The notes under the pieces are model-generated. The model was not told the origin of the DNA and did not search any database. It worked only from the letters and a program-made list of their open reading frames with translations. From positions 62,001-126,000 of the forward strand of contig CAZQOQ010000036.1 in the NCBI GenBank assembly GCA_964595205.1: DNA of 64,000 nt, written 5' to 3'. This DNA comes from JADKIH01 sp964595205. Its GTDB lineage: Bacteria; Bacteroidota; Bacteroidia; AKYH767-A; 2013-40CM-41-45. Shown here one piece after another: positions 10,501 to 17,137 of this stretch. Each line of letters starts with the position of its first letter. Positions within the stretch are counted from its first letter, which is position 1. Position numbers and translations under genes: made by a program.

Positions 10501-11740
10501 AGCTGTTAAGTCCTACGCGTGCATCCATCAGCGGCAACAAATCGTTTGAGCTGTCCGATGGTACTACAATTCCGGTAGGAGAATTGAGCACAAACGTCTG
10601 TGTTGAGTCAGGATAATATTCCCCTAAATCCGCAAACGCAAGGATGTTTCTGTTCTGGTTGTTCTGTGAACTGACGGCGCCACGCAAAGTGATCCAGACC
10701 TCTATTTTGGTGATGTTGACAGCTGAATTGATGTGAGTGAGATCTCGCAGCGACTGGTCATAATTGTTTACGAAAAACTGTGCAAGGAAGAAGTGTTTGT
10801 TGTCTTCGTACTGATCAGCCTTGATATCGAAAGTAGTCGTTTGTGCACCGCCCTGCACATCAATGTGTTTGGGTTCACCCTTTTGCTGTGAGAATAAAGC
10901 GGTGACATTTAATTTGCCGAACTGCAACTGAGTTTTGATTCCGAATAAGCTTTGAGAACCTTGTATCAGCTGCGTATTTAGCGGCATTGTAATGTTTCCG
11001 GCTTCGATCTTTTTGATGATATCGTCTTCATAACCGGTATACTCGATTTTCATTTTATTCTCAAAATCGAAAGTGGATTCGGTGTTGTAGTTTGTGGTAA
11101 GTTTCATCTTGTCGCCGATGTTGGCGATCACGTTCATCTGGATTCTCTCCCTGAAGTCGAAGGTGGTAACTTTCCTTTGCTGGATGGGAATGGATGGGTT
11201 TTCCGTATTCGACACATTGAGTGCGAAGCTCAGTTCGGCCGAACCCTGCGGACGTATATCGATTGTATTGCCTCCGAAGATGCGATCGAAAACGACGCTG
11301 TTAACAGTAATCTTTGGCGCAAATTTTTTCTTGTTGAGTGCATCGTCTTCGCCGGCCCGCTGCTTCCAGTATTCCCGTGTAGATGAGTTGTAAGAATGTT
11401 CGATGAATTCTTCAAACGTCATGTACGAAGGGTTCCTGTAAAACAGGCTTCCCATATTTTCATTGATGTTGTACCTGTTGTTATCCGGATCGTACTTTAC
11501 GTCGGTCTTTATGTTTGAAGGATCGGTGCCATACATCGGACTCTTCCCGCCTGACTCAGAATAAGAATCGCCGTAACGGTCGTGAAAGGGGTAGCGAAGC
11601 TGGGTGGTATCGGAATCCGAAATGGTTTCGGTGTAGGCGCCAACCCGCAATGGCCCCGCAGGCTTGCCTGATCCCCATGCAGATACAAGCATGGCTAAAG
11701 CTCCTCCAATCCCAAAAAAATATTGCTTCACTCTTGTCAA
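4529..11740 (-). CDS. sprA: Type IX secretion / gliding motility translocon protein SprA
   Basis: SprA is the giant outer-membrane barrel that conducts type IX secretion cargo across the outer membrane and is needed for gliding in flavobacteria. The 2403-residue length is typical. A Sec-type signal is visible (FFGIGGALAMLVSAW), followed by the conserved plug/periplasmic region (TFDFENKMKIEYTGYEDDIIKKIEAGN), long strand-rich segments, and a C-terminal barrel ending DYNANDPLVSSSYPTSNTNAGLSIRFTLAQ. The first codon of the open frame is TTG at 11740; GTG at 11731 gives a shorter, equally good signal peptide. The ruvA-sprA-gcvH-vanZ order supports the call. Its substrates may include the two sorting-domain proteins at 43.2 and 60.8 kb. 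Confidence 0.95.
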   Translation of the reverse strand: MTRVKQYFFGIGGALAMLVSAWGSGKPAGPLRVGAYTETISDSDTTQLRYPFHDRYGDSYSESGGKSPMYGTDPSNIKTDVKYDPDNNRYNINENMGSLFYRNPSYMTFEEFIEHSYNSSTREYWKQRAGEDDALNKKKFAPKITVNSVVFDRIFGGNTIDIRPQGSAELSFALNVSNTENPSIPIQQRKVTTFDFRERIQMNVIANIGDKMKLTTNYNTESTFDFENKMKIEYTGYEDDIIKKIEAGNITMPLNTQLIQGSQSLFGIKTQLQFGKLNVTALFSQQKGEPKHIDVQGGAQTTTFDIKADQYEDNKHFFLAQFFVNNYDQSLRDLTHINSAVNITKIEVWITLRGAVSSQNNQNRNILAFADLGEYYPDSTQTFVLNSPTGIVVPSDSSNDLLPLMDARVGLNSLRRISNSTLIENYNSVNGTNFNRAKNYETVENARLLQQTEYTYNSRLGYISLNTKLRSNEVLAVAYEYTYNGQAHRVGELTGSSGVTGDSALFVKLLHSTNFTPKNYTWDLMMKNVYSLGGYNISPDKFRLDVLYQDDRIGGNINYIPNGCSNIKGIPLLTVLNLDHLNSQLNPQPDGVFDFVSGFTIYPQSGRVIFPVREPFGSYIRGKFCGDQTTAGFYAYDALYDSTKTAAQQQPEKNKFSLRGSFLSSSGSEIPLNAVNIPPGSVKVKAGGQVLVENQDYTVDYTLGRVKIINEGILRSNTPVSIDLESNSLFALQTKSLLGTRLEYTFNKDLIVGGTLMHMYEKPLTQKVNIGDEPISNTQWGVDGSYRRDSRFLTKLLDKLPFYSTKETSNLTFTGEVAQIIPGHSKAVGAAGISYIDDFEGAITPLDLKNPVSWFLSSVPEGQTEATMFPEADEDSVTSGLNRAKVAWYYVDNIFQNDQGAQSDIVDEDQKSNNFVREVSQTEIFPNVKRQTPQSITCMNVAFYPSERGPYNYDVDPNAYSKGVDASGNLLTPESRWGGIMRRIETTDFESNNIEFIQFWMLDPFGVHTPNDGSGGELYFNIGTLSEDVLRDQRKSFENGLPSPINNYTTSYTAWGAVPNEQSIVNAFDNDNASRIAQDVGLDGLNDANERSFFQPTFLQKIVNSFGTASGAYQAADNDPSTDDFLYFLDDSYDAPGVTVLDRYKRWNGHEGNSVPPTDPNALLSIYTATPDAEDINRDNNMNIGENYYQYKIVLKPGNMVVGQNYITDEISAPVHPVNDSNYTAKWYQFKIPIKFPNRTIGNPELTNIEFVRMFMKNFQKPVICRFAKLEFLRGEWRRYQYSLLQPGEYSPTPEVPGGTSFDISAVSLEENGSRTPFNYVLPPGIEQERDPSAPALTSVNEQSLSLKVCELEDGDARAAYRNTQFDIRSYKKLKLFIHAESVVGETELNDGDLHAFIRLGSDFNENYYEYDVPLKISQVGSNDPYVIWPEANNIEIVLNDLINAKLARNTAMSNNPGITLLTPYKVKIGDRTIMIKGTPNLSSVRSIMLGIRNPKDASGTGEKLCGEVWFNELRLSDFDENGGWASTARITAKLADLGNMAIAGNHSTAGWGSIEKKVSERDREDKSSYDFSTSLELGKFLPEKSGIKIPMYFGYSESKISPQYNPLDPDVLLEKTLDATPDPEKRDQINKTVKDYTERKSLNFTNVRKVKTGSNQKAHIYDVENLNFSYAYTENYQRNYNIEYSIAKTYQGVVGYNYNSQSKPIAPFEKSKSPTMNSKWLRLVKDFNFNLIPSAINFRISLDRTYAETQLRNNTDLDYKLTPTFDKTYYMRRNYGLNWDLTRSLKVDFNADAYAIIDEPPGRIDTKEERDSVTRNLKNMGRLDRYHQASRVTYTIPFSKIPLTDWISGNVSYGGEYSWQGGQLYLDTITNRITTDNPWANTIQNSQTIQFSANLTLNTLYNKIEYFKRINSNVVQPKPPPRPKVKLPADSLKAKNDTLKSKPGALEPVFRTLAKTLMMIKTASASYSETNGTMLPGFKPKPDFIGNDFNYQGGPPAPGYGFVFGSQEEIRDDAVKNHWLTTDTTLNAFFTRSHMENLSLRVTVEPIKSLKIEFTGNRNLARNKSEYFKYLPSDGTFTSTSPTETGNFSISYLTWNTHFVEDASDYSNKNFEQFLKNREEYSRLLDEQNPNVPRQGNDNGYGLNQKEVLTYSFMSAYSGKSPSAKLIDMFPDIPRPNWRVTYDGLSKMKPFSSFLQSLSISHGYRSIYSINTFSRNLYYTEANGFPSNTDTIGNFIPELDIQQVTISEQLAPLIGIDITWKNSLQTRFEIKRDRTLSLAYSNIQVTETRGTEYTIGLGYKFKRVTLPFKLGGTKKLSNDLTVKLDINLRNNSTILRKAIEGTNQVSVGARTIGFKFSADYPINDRFNVRAFYDYNANDPLVSSSYPTSNTNAGLSIRFTLAQ

Positions 11741-12020
11741 GGGCGAAAAGTTAATGTGGTAAATAACAGTTTAAAAGTAGAGTTTTGCCTATGGTTTTGG
11801 GGTTTTGTTAGCGAGGCCTAAAATAGCTTTTTTAGCTGTTCAAACGACAAAGGATGAACCGTGATTTAATATCAGAATTTTATTTTTAATCGTATTAGTT
11901 CCTGAAGATTTACCTGTGAATATTTATGATCATTCGTACGCATAATATTCAAATTGGATGCAACAATCCTGTTTGAAATTAAACGCAGGGCTTATCAAAT
12001 TTCTATTAAAAATCAGCTTT

Positions 12021-12599
12021 TTACAAAGCTTTTAGGGCATTCTTGATCAGGTCTTCAACATTTGCCGATGGACTATCCTTCAGTATGGCCTCGAGCGTAC
12101 GGTCGATGTTGTTTCTTGCAAATCCAAGTGTCAGCAATGCGGCCATGGCTTCATCTTTCACTTTCAGGGTGCTGATGTATATACCTGCATGAGAACTGTC
12201 TTTTTTGAGTTTACTCTTCAACTCCAGGATCACGCGCTGTGCGGTCTTTTCACCAATACCCTTTATGCTTTGCAGCTTTTTAACCTGCTCTGTTACAATG
12301 CAATTTTCAATTTCAGCAACATTCATCGACGACAACATCATTCTTGCCGTATTACAACCAATACCCGAAACGGTGATCAGCAGCCGGAACAGCCGTCTTT
12401 CTTCTTCATCGATAAAACCGAACAACGTATGTGCATCCTCGGTTATTTGAAGGTGTGTAAAAATAAAAATGTGTTCTTTGTCAGAAATTTTTGAATAGGT
12501 GTTTATGGAAATATTTACAAAATAACCTACGCCTCCGCATTCAACGATAATGTATGCAGGGTTTTTTTCGATTAATTTACCTGAAAGGTGATGGAGCAT
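12021..12599 (-). CDS. ruvA: Holliday junction DNA-binding protein RuvA
   Basis: Tetrameric partner of RuvB that holds the four-way junction open. At 192 residues it is full length: an N-terminal OB-fold domain (MLHHLSGKLIEKNPAYIIVECG), paired helix-hairpin-helix motifs (LLITVSGIGCNTARMML and LQSIKGIGEKTAQRVILELK), and the C-terminal helical domain that contacts RuvB (ALLTLGFARNNIDRTLEAIL). It lies 280 bases upstream of sprA on the same strand. That gap holds no gene and I see no clear terminator in it. Confidence 0.96.
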   Translation of the reverse strand: MLHHLSGKLIEKNPAYIIVECGGVGYFVNISINTYSKISDKEHIFIFTHLQITEDAHTLFGFIDEEERRLFRLLITVSGIGCNTARMMLSSMNVAEIENCIVTEQVKKLQSIKGIGEKTAQRVILELKSKLKKDSSHAGIYISTLKVKDEAMAALLTLGFARNNIDRTLEAILKDSPSANVEDLIKNALKAL

Positions 12600-12622
12600 T
12601 TGAATTTGTGTTTGAAGCCCGT

Positions 12623-12656
12623 AGTCTAAAGCCCGGACTCAGGCTTCGGACTACAG
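12623..12656. repeat. Imperfect 13-bp palindrome upstream of ruvA
   Basis: GTAGTCTAAAGCC (12623-12635) and GGCTTCGGACTAC (12644-12656) are complementary at 11 of 13 positions, with an 8-base loop. It could be a terminator-like hairpin between maeB and ruvA or a small dispersed palindrome. It shares the TAGTCT core with the array after ruvB. Confidence 0.6.
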
Positions 12657-12696
12657 ACTCTAACATACACGGTGTACTTGATTTCTTTTGTTAAAT

Positions 12697-12869
12697 TGTT
12701 TTAGTGTTTTATTGTTTTATTGTTTTACTGTTTTATTGTTTTACTGTTTTACTGTTTTACTGTTTTACTGTTTTACTGTTTGCTATTTTAATTCCCAACT
12801 TCCCAACTTCCCAACTTCCCAACTTCCCAACTTCCCAACCTCCCAACCTCCCAACCTCCCAACCTCCCA
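12697..12869. repeat. Two adjacent tandem 8-bp arrays, units ACTGTTTT and CCCAACTT
   Basis: About ten units of (A)CTGTTTTA-type repeat run from 12697 to about 12783 and are followed by CCCAACTT/CCCAACCT units up to 12869, five bases before the maeB stop codon. The reading frames open across the array are composition artefacts. Confidence 0.9.
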
Positions 12870-12873
12870 CCAA

Positions 12874-15144
12874 CTAAGTATTCTTCCTCGACTGGGCATC
12901 AACCACGGCAATCGTAACCATGTTTACAATCTCGCGAACGGAGCTTCCCAATTGAAGAACGTGTACCGGTTTTTTCATTCCAAGCAGTACAGGCCCTATG
13001 GCCTCGGCGGCGCCCATTTCCTGTAAAAGCTTATAGGCAATGTTTCCGGCTTCGAGGTTGGGGAAGATGAGCGTGTTGGCGCCTTCATTTGAAAACTCGC
13101 AGAATGGAAAATTATCTGAAAGTAAAGAAGGGTTAAGGGCAAAGTTTGCCTGCAATTCTCCGTCGACCATCATGCCGGGATATTTTTTCTGGAGTATGGC
13201 AACTGCGTCGCGGACTTTCTGAGCCTCGGGTTCATTTGAAGAGCCGAAGTTTGAAAATGACAGCAGAGCGATTCGCGGCTTCACATTAAATTGCTGCACT
13301 GCCCATGCGGTAAGAACTGTAATTTCTGCAAGGTCTTCTGCAGTTGGCTGAACATTCACCGTTGTGTCGGCGAAAAAGATCGGACCTTTTTTGGTGACCA
13401 TGATGTACATACCGGCAACTTTTTTTACATCGTCCTGCGTACCGATGATCTGCAATGCCGGCCTGATCGTATCGCCGTATTTTCTCGTGAGTCCCGAAAT
13501 CATGGCATCCGCTTCGCCGGTTTCGACCATCATGGCGCCATAATAATTCCGTTCGTTCATTATTTTTTTTGCCTCGTACAGTGTGAAGCCCCGGCGTTTG
13601 CGTTTCCTGAAAAATAAATCGCCGAATAAAATTCTTTTCTCTTCTTCAATTCTGGGATCGATCACAGGAGTGTCTCCAAGGTCGAGGTTGTTTTCTGCAA
13701 TCAGCCTCGCGATTTTTTCTTTGTTGCCGAGTAAAATCGGACGGGCTATGCCTTCGTCACGCACGATCTGTGCGGCTTTCAGAATCTTGTAAGTGTCAGC
13801 TTCGGTGAAGACGATCCGCTGCGGGTTCTGTTTCGCTTTACTGGTAACCACACGGATGAGTTTGTTATCGAGCCCCAGCCGTTTTCTCAGGTCGTCAATG
13901 TAATTCGTCCAGTTTGTAATCGGCGATTGTGCCACGCCGGACTCCATCGCCGCCCTGGCAACGGCCGGCGCTACCGTGGAAATCAGGCGCGGATCAAGCG
14001 GCTTTGGGATGATGTAATCGATGCCAAACGTCATGTTCTTCTCGTTGTATGCCATGTTTACGATTTCCGGAACGGGCTCTTTGGCAAGGTCTGCGATCGC
14101 CCTCACGGCTGCCAGTTTCATTGGCTCGTTGATCTGTGTGGCTCTCACGTCGAGCGCGCCCCGAAAGATGTACGGGAAACCGAGTACGTTATTCACCTGG
14201 TTTGGATAATCAGAACGGCCCGTTGCAATAATTATATCCTTCCGTGCTTCATGCGCATCGGGATAGGTAATTTCGGGATCGGGATTCGCAAGAGCAAATA
14301 CTACAGGGTTTTTCCCCATCGATTTCACCATCTCTTTCGAAACAATATTTCCTTTCGACAATCCCAGGAACACGTCGGCGCCTTTCATGGCATCTTCAAG
14401 AGTATGAACATTTTTTGTCGTCGCGAAGAATTTCTTGTTCGCATCCAGGTCTTTCCTTTCTACATGAAGCACGCCAGTGCTGTCGGTCATTATGATGTTT
14501 TCTTTCTTTGCTCCAAGCGCGATGTAAAGTTTCGCGCAGGAAATCGCCGAAGCTCCTGCGCCGCTGACAACAATTTTTACATTTTCTATTTTCTTCTTCG
14601 TGAGTTCGAGTGCATTCAGCAATGCGGCACCGGAAATGATTGCCGTACCATGCTGATCGTCGTGCATGATCGGAATCTGCAATTCTTCTTTCAGCCTCCG
14701 CTCGATTTCAAAACACTCCGGGGCTTTAATGTCCTCAAGATTGATTCCCCCGAATGTCGGCGATATCGCCTTCACGGTCTGCACAAATTTCTCTACATCG
14801 TTTTCTGCAATCTCAATATCGAATACGTCGATGTCGGCAAAAATTTTAAATAACAATCCTTTTCCTTCCATTACAGGTTTGGCCGCTTCCGGACCAATGT
14901 TTCCGAGTCCGAGTACAGCCGTTCCGTTTGAAATCACCGCAACAAGATTTCCCTTGGCGGTGTATTTATAAACGGTTTCGCTATCTGCAGCAATGGCCAG
15001 GCAAGGCGCGGCAACACCCGGAGAATAGGCAAGTGAAAGATCCCGCTGTGAACTGTAGGGCTTGGATGGAATGACTTCGATCTTACCCGGGCGCCCATGC
15101 GCATGATAATCAAGGGCCTCTTTATTTAAATTTGAATCACTCAT
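12874..15144 (-). CDS. maeB: NADP-dependent malic enzyme with phosphotransacetylase-like domain
   Basis: Oxidatively decarboxylates malate to pyruvate, supplying NADPH and pyruvate. The 756-residue length is typical of MaeB fusions. Residues 1 to about 425 are the malic enzyme, with YSPGVAAPCLAI, the catalytic segment IPIMHDDQHGTAII, and a Rossmann region KIVVSGAGASAISCAKLY. Residues from about 430 to the end are the phosphotransacetylase-like domain (IVFTEADTYKILKAAQIV, GVLLG-type glycine motifs), which is usually regulatory in this family. It is preceded by a leader with a terminator-like hairpin and followed by repeat arrays, so it is probably monocistronic. Confidence 0.95.
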   Translation of the reverse strand: MSDSNLNKEALDYHAHGRPGKIEVIPSKPYSSQRDLSLAYSPGVAAPCLAIAADSETVYKYTAKGNLVAVISNGTAVLGLGNIGPEAAKPVMEGKGLLFKIFADIDVFDIEIAENDVEKFVQTVKAISPTFGGINLEDIKAPECFEIERRLKEELQIPIMHDDQHGTAIISGAALLNALELTKKKIENVKIVVSGAGASAISCAKLYIALGAKKENIIMTDSTGVLHVERKDLDANKKFFATTKNVHTLEDAMKGADVFLGLSKGNIVSKEMVKSMGKNPVVFALANPDPEITYPDAHEARKDIIIATGRSDYPNQVNNVLGFPYIFRGALDVRATQINEPMKLAAVRAIADLAKEPVPEIVNMAYNEKNMTFGIDYIIPKPLDPRLISTVAPAVARAAMESGVAQSPITNWTNYIDDLRKRLGLDNKLIRVVTSKAKQNPQRIVFTEADTYKILKAAQIVRDEGIARPILLGNKEKIARLIAENNLDLGDTPVIDPRIEEEKRILFGDLFFRKRKRRGFTLYEAKKIMNERNYYGAMMVETGEADAMISGLTRKYGDTIRPALQIIGTQDDVKKVAGMYIMVTKKGPIFFADTTVNVQPTAEDLAEITVLTAWAVQQFNVKPRIALLSFSNFGSSNEPEAQKVRDAVAILQKKYPGMMVDGELQANFALNPSLLSDNFPFCEFSNEGANTLIFPNLEAGNIAYKLLQEMGAAEAIGPVLLGMKKPVHVLQLGSSVREIVNMVTIAVVDAQSRKNT

Positions 15145-15170
15145 AATTTTAAAATAATTTCTACAAGACT

Positions 15171-15197
15171 AAAAAAGCACTCCTGGTTACGAGTGCT
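15171..15197 (-). terminator. Terminator-like hairpin in the maeB leader
   Basis: On the minus strand AGCACTC, an 8-base loop and GAGTGCT form a perfect 7-bp stem followed by six T residues. It sits 27 bases upstream of the maeB ATG and downstream of a candidate promoter, as expected for an attenuator or for the end of a roughly 55-nt RNA. Confidence 0.6.
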
Positions 15198-15242
15198 TCA
15201 GAAAGAAATGCTCATTACAAATTCTTTGATAGAACAAATATA
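15198..15242 (-). promoter_or_regulatory. Candidate promoter and leader upstream of maeB
   Basis: TATATTTG (15242-15235, minus strand) is an exact -7 box; no clear TTG lies at the -33 position. Transcription from it would run straight into the hairpin at 15197-15171. The leader contains a five-codon open frame, ATG at 15215 to TGA at 15198, that stops one base before the hairpin. Whether it is translated is unknown. Confidence 0.4.
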
Positions 15243-15431
15243 ACCTCTTTATTTTTATTTGAAAAGTTATACTATATGTTATTGATTTTACATGGATTAC
15301 TCGAATTTCAGCAGAGGATTTAAACATACCTTCCATGGATGCGTATCGTGTGCAACAAACTGCAATTCCAGCAGCCATTTTATTACCTTCGGATCATATT
15401 AAATCATTCAATTGTATCGGTATAAAAATTC

Positions 15432-16022
15432 ATGAAGAGAATAATTATTTTTTTGTTCTTAACCGCAATCGCTTTCGTCATGAAGGCGCAAAACTTTAAG
15501 GCAGGTGTCCGTTTCGGTTTGGCAACTTCACAGGTGAACGGAGATGCGCTCACAGGATTTGACAAAGTCGGTTTAATCGGCGGCGGGTATGTTTATCGTA
15601 ATTTATCGGACCGCTTTTCATTACAAATGGAAATGGTTTACATCCAGAAGGGCAGCCGGATGCCAACTGACGACTATAACAACTATTACCGGTTGAGAGT
15701 TCATTACATTGAAGTGCCGCTTTTCCTTCGCTGGCATGTTTCAAAGAAATTTGACGTTACCGGAGGATTTGCATTTGGAACACTGATTTTTTCAGAAGAG
15801 GATAATCAATTTGGTGTTTATGAAGATGCAGAACCATTTGAAAAATTTGAATTTTCAGGGAACTTTGGAATGATTTATCACCTTGGAAACAAATGGTCCT
15901 TTGACGGGCGTTTCAGTCAGTCAATAGCCACCATCCGGCCGGCTCCGGTTTCAAGTTCAGCCTTTTTCGACGGTGGACAATACAATGTTGTTATTGAATT
16001 GACTTTGATAAGAGATTTTTGA
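15432..16022 (+). CDS. Outer-membrane beta-barrel protein (porin-family-like)
   Basis: A 196-residue protein with an N-terminal signal peptide (MKRIIIFLFLTAIAFVMKAQ; cleavage likely after the Ala of KAQ). It then follows the small outer-membrane barrel pattern: NFKAGVRFGLATSQVNGD, an internal GGGYVYRNLSDRFSLQMEM strand pair, VPLFLRWHVSKKFDVTGGFAFG, and a final strand ending LTLIRDF with a terminal Phe. This resembles the PorT-like/OMP_b-brl_2 barrels common in Bacteroidota. Cargo or partner is unknown. A weak promoter-like TACCTTCG lies at 15381-15388. The gene is flanked by a repeat array and stands alone. Confidence 0.75.
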   Translation: MKRIIIFLFLTAIAFVMKAQNFKAGVRFGLATSQVNGDALTGFDKVGLIGGGYVYRNLSDRFSLQMEMVYIQKGSRMPTDDYNNYYRLRVHYIEVPLFLRWHVSKKFDVTGGFAFGTLIFSEEDNQFGVYEDAEPFEKFEFSGNFGMIYHLGNKWSFDGRFSQSIATIRPAPVSSSAFFDGGQYNVVIELTLIRDF

Positions 16023-16171
16023 ATTCGTTAATTCGTTGATTCGTTGATTCGTTAATTCATCAATCCGTACAATAACTAATTAACTAATTAACTAATTAAC
16101 TAATTAACTAATTAACTAATTAACGAATCAACTAATTAACGAATCAACTAATTAACGAATCAACGAATACC
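16021..16171. repeat. Inverted tandem 8-bp arrays, units AATTCGTT / CTAATTAA / CGAATCAA
   Basis: The left arm (16021-16067) repeats AATTCGTT/GATTCGTT. The centre (about 16070-16120) repeats AACTAATT. The right arm (about 16120-16169) repeats AACGAATC/AACGAATT, the reverse complement of the left arm. The first base is within the stop codon of the preceding gene. Confidence 0.9.
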
Positions 16172-16194
16172 CAAAGGGGCATATGTAAAATGCG

Positions 16195-16202
16195 TATATT
16201 CG
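16195..16202 (+). promoter_or_regulatory. Probable -7 box of the deoC operon
   Basis: TATATTCG matches TAnnTTTG at seven of eight positions and lies ten bases before the deoC ATG. The -33 position falls at the end of the CGAATCAA array, with no clean TTG. Confidence 0.35.
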
Positions 16203-16212
16203 TGATCGGGTT

Positions 16213-17130
16213 ATGCCTTTAAAACAGATGAAAAACGATTACATTTTTACAGATAGTCCTGCGATCGACCAGGTTGGAATTGAAGAAAAAATTACCAGGT
16301 TTACCAAAAGGAGTGTAAAGAACGAGTCAAAGGTCGCTGCGCTGAAGATGGCTTTAAGCATGATGGACCTCACCACGCTCGAAGCAAAGGATACCCCTGG
16401 AAAAGTGAAGCAACTTTGCACCAAGGCCATGTTTCCTCATTCTGGGATTCCCGGTATCCCATCTGTTGCCGCTGTCTGTGTATATCCCAATCTCGTGAAG
16501 GTGGCAAAGGAAGCGCTGAAAGGATCTAAAGTAAAAGTGGCAGCAGTGTCTACCGCTTTTCCCAGCGGCATGTCGAGCAGGAAAGTTAAACTGGAGGAGA
16601 CACGGTGGGCAGTGAACGAGGGCGCAGATGAAATTGACATGGTCATTTCGCGCGGACATTTTCTCGCCGGCGAATATAATTATGTGTTTGATGAGATCGC
16701 TGCCGTTAAAGATGCCTGCGGAAATGCACACCTGAAAGTGATCCTCGAAACCGGTGAACTCAGCACGCTCGATAACGTACGCCGTGCAAGCGACATTGCC
16801 ATGCATGCGGGTGGCGATTTTATCAAGACTTCAACCGGGAAAGTCCAGCCCGCCGCTACATTGCCCGTTACCCTTGTTATGCTTGAAGCCATACGCGATT
16901 ATTATTACGATACAGGAAAGAAAATCGGCATGAAGCCCGCAGGCGGAATCGCCACGGCAAAACTTGCCATTCAATATCTCGTTGTTTTAAGAGAAACGCT
17001 CGGCAACGACTGGCTCACGCCTGATCTTTTCCGCTTCGGTGCAAGTGCACTCGCAAACGACGTGCTCATGCAGATCGTCAAACAACAAACCGGGGTTTAC
17101 CAGAGCATCGATTATTTTTCCAAAGATTAA
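16213..17130 (+). CDS. deoC: Deoxyribose-phosphate aldolase
   Basis: Splits 2-deoxyribose 5-phosphate into glyceraldehyde 3-phosphate and acetaldehyde in deoxynucleoside catabolism. The protein has 305 residues, the longer DeoC type. The Schiff-base lysine motif is FIKTSTGK. Other conserved segments are EIDMVISRGHFLAG, LKVILETGEL and GMKPAGGIATAKLAIQYL, which surround the (beta/alpha)8 active site. It is followed after seven bases by a complete aldehyde dehydrogenase and then a truncated one. The operon probably oxidises the acetaldehyde or a related aldehyde. Confidence 0.95.
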   Translation: MPLKQMKNDYIFTDSPAIDQVGIEEKITRFTKRSVKNESKVAALKMALSMMDLTTLEAKDTPGKVKQLCTKAMFPHSGIPGIPSVAAVCVYPNLVKVAKEALKGSKVKVAAVSTAFPSGMSSRKVKLEETRWAVNEGADEIDMVISRGHFLAGEYNYVFDEIAAVKDACGNAHLKVILETGELSTLDNVRRASDIAMHAGGDFIKTSTGKVQPAATLPVTLVMLEAIRDYYYDTGKKIGMKPAGGIATAKLAIQYLVVLRETLGNDWLTPDLFRFGASALANDVLMQIVKQQTGVYQSIDYFSKD

Positions 17131-17137
17131 TCACACA

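Noticed and set aside
11741..12020. sprA-ruvA gap inspected for a tRNA, promoter or terminator
   Set aside because: No cloverleaf, no exact TAnnTTTG box at a useful distance and no stem with a T-run was seen.
12688..13026. Open frame with tandem CFTVLLFY-type peptide
   Set aside because: It translates two repeat arrays and then antisense of maeB; no independent coding signal.
13927..14853. 308-codon open frame antisense to maeB
   Set aside because: maeB is unambiguous on the other strand; the antisense frame has Cys/His/Arg-rich composition and no family match.
15187..15378. 63-codon frame upstream of maeB
   Set aside because: It crosses the candidate promoter and hairpin and has no protein-like pattern.
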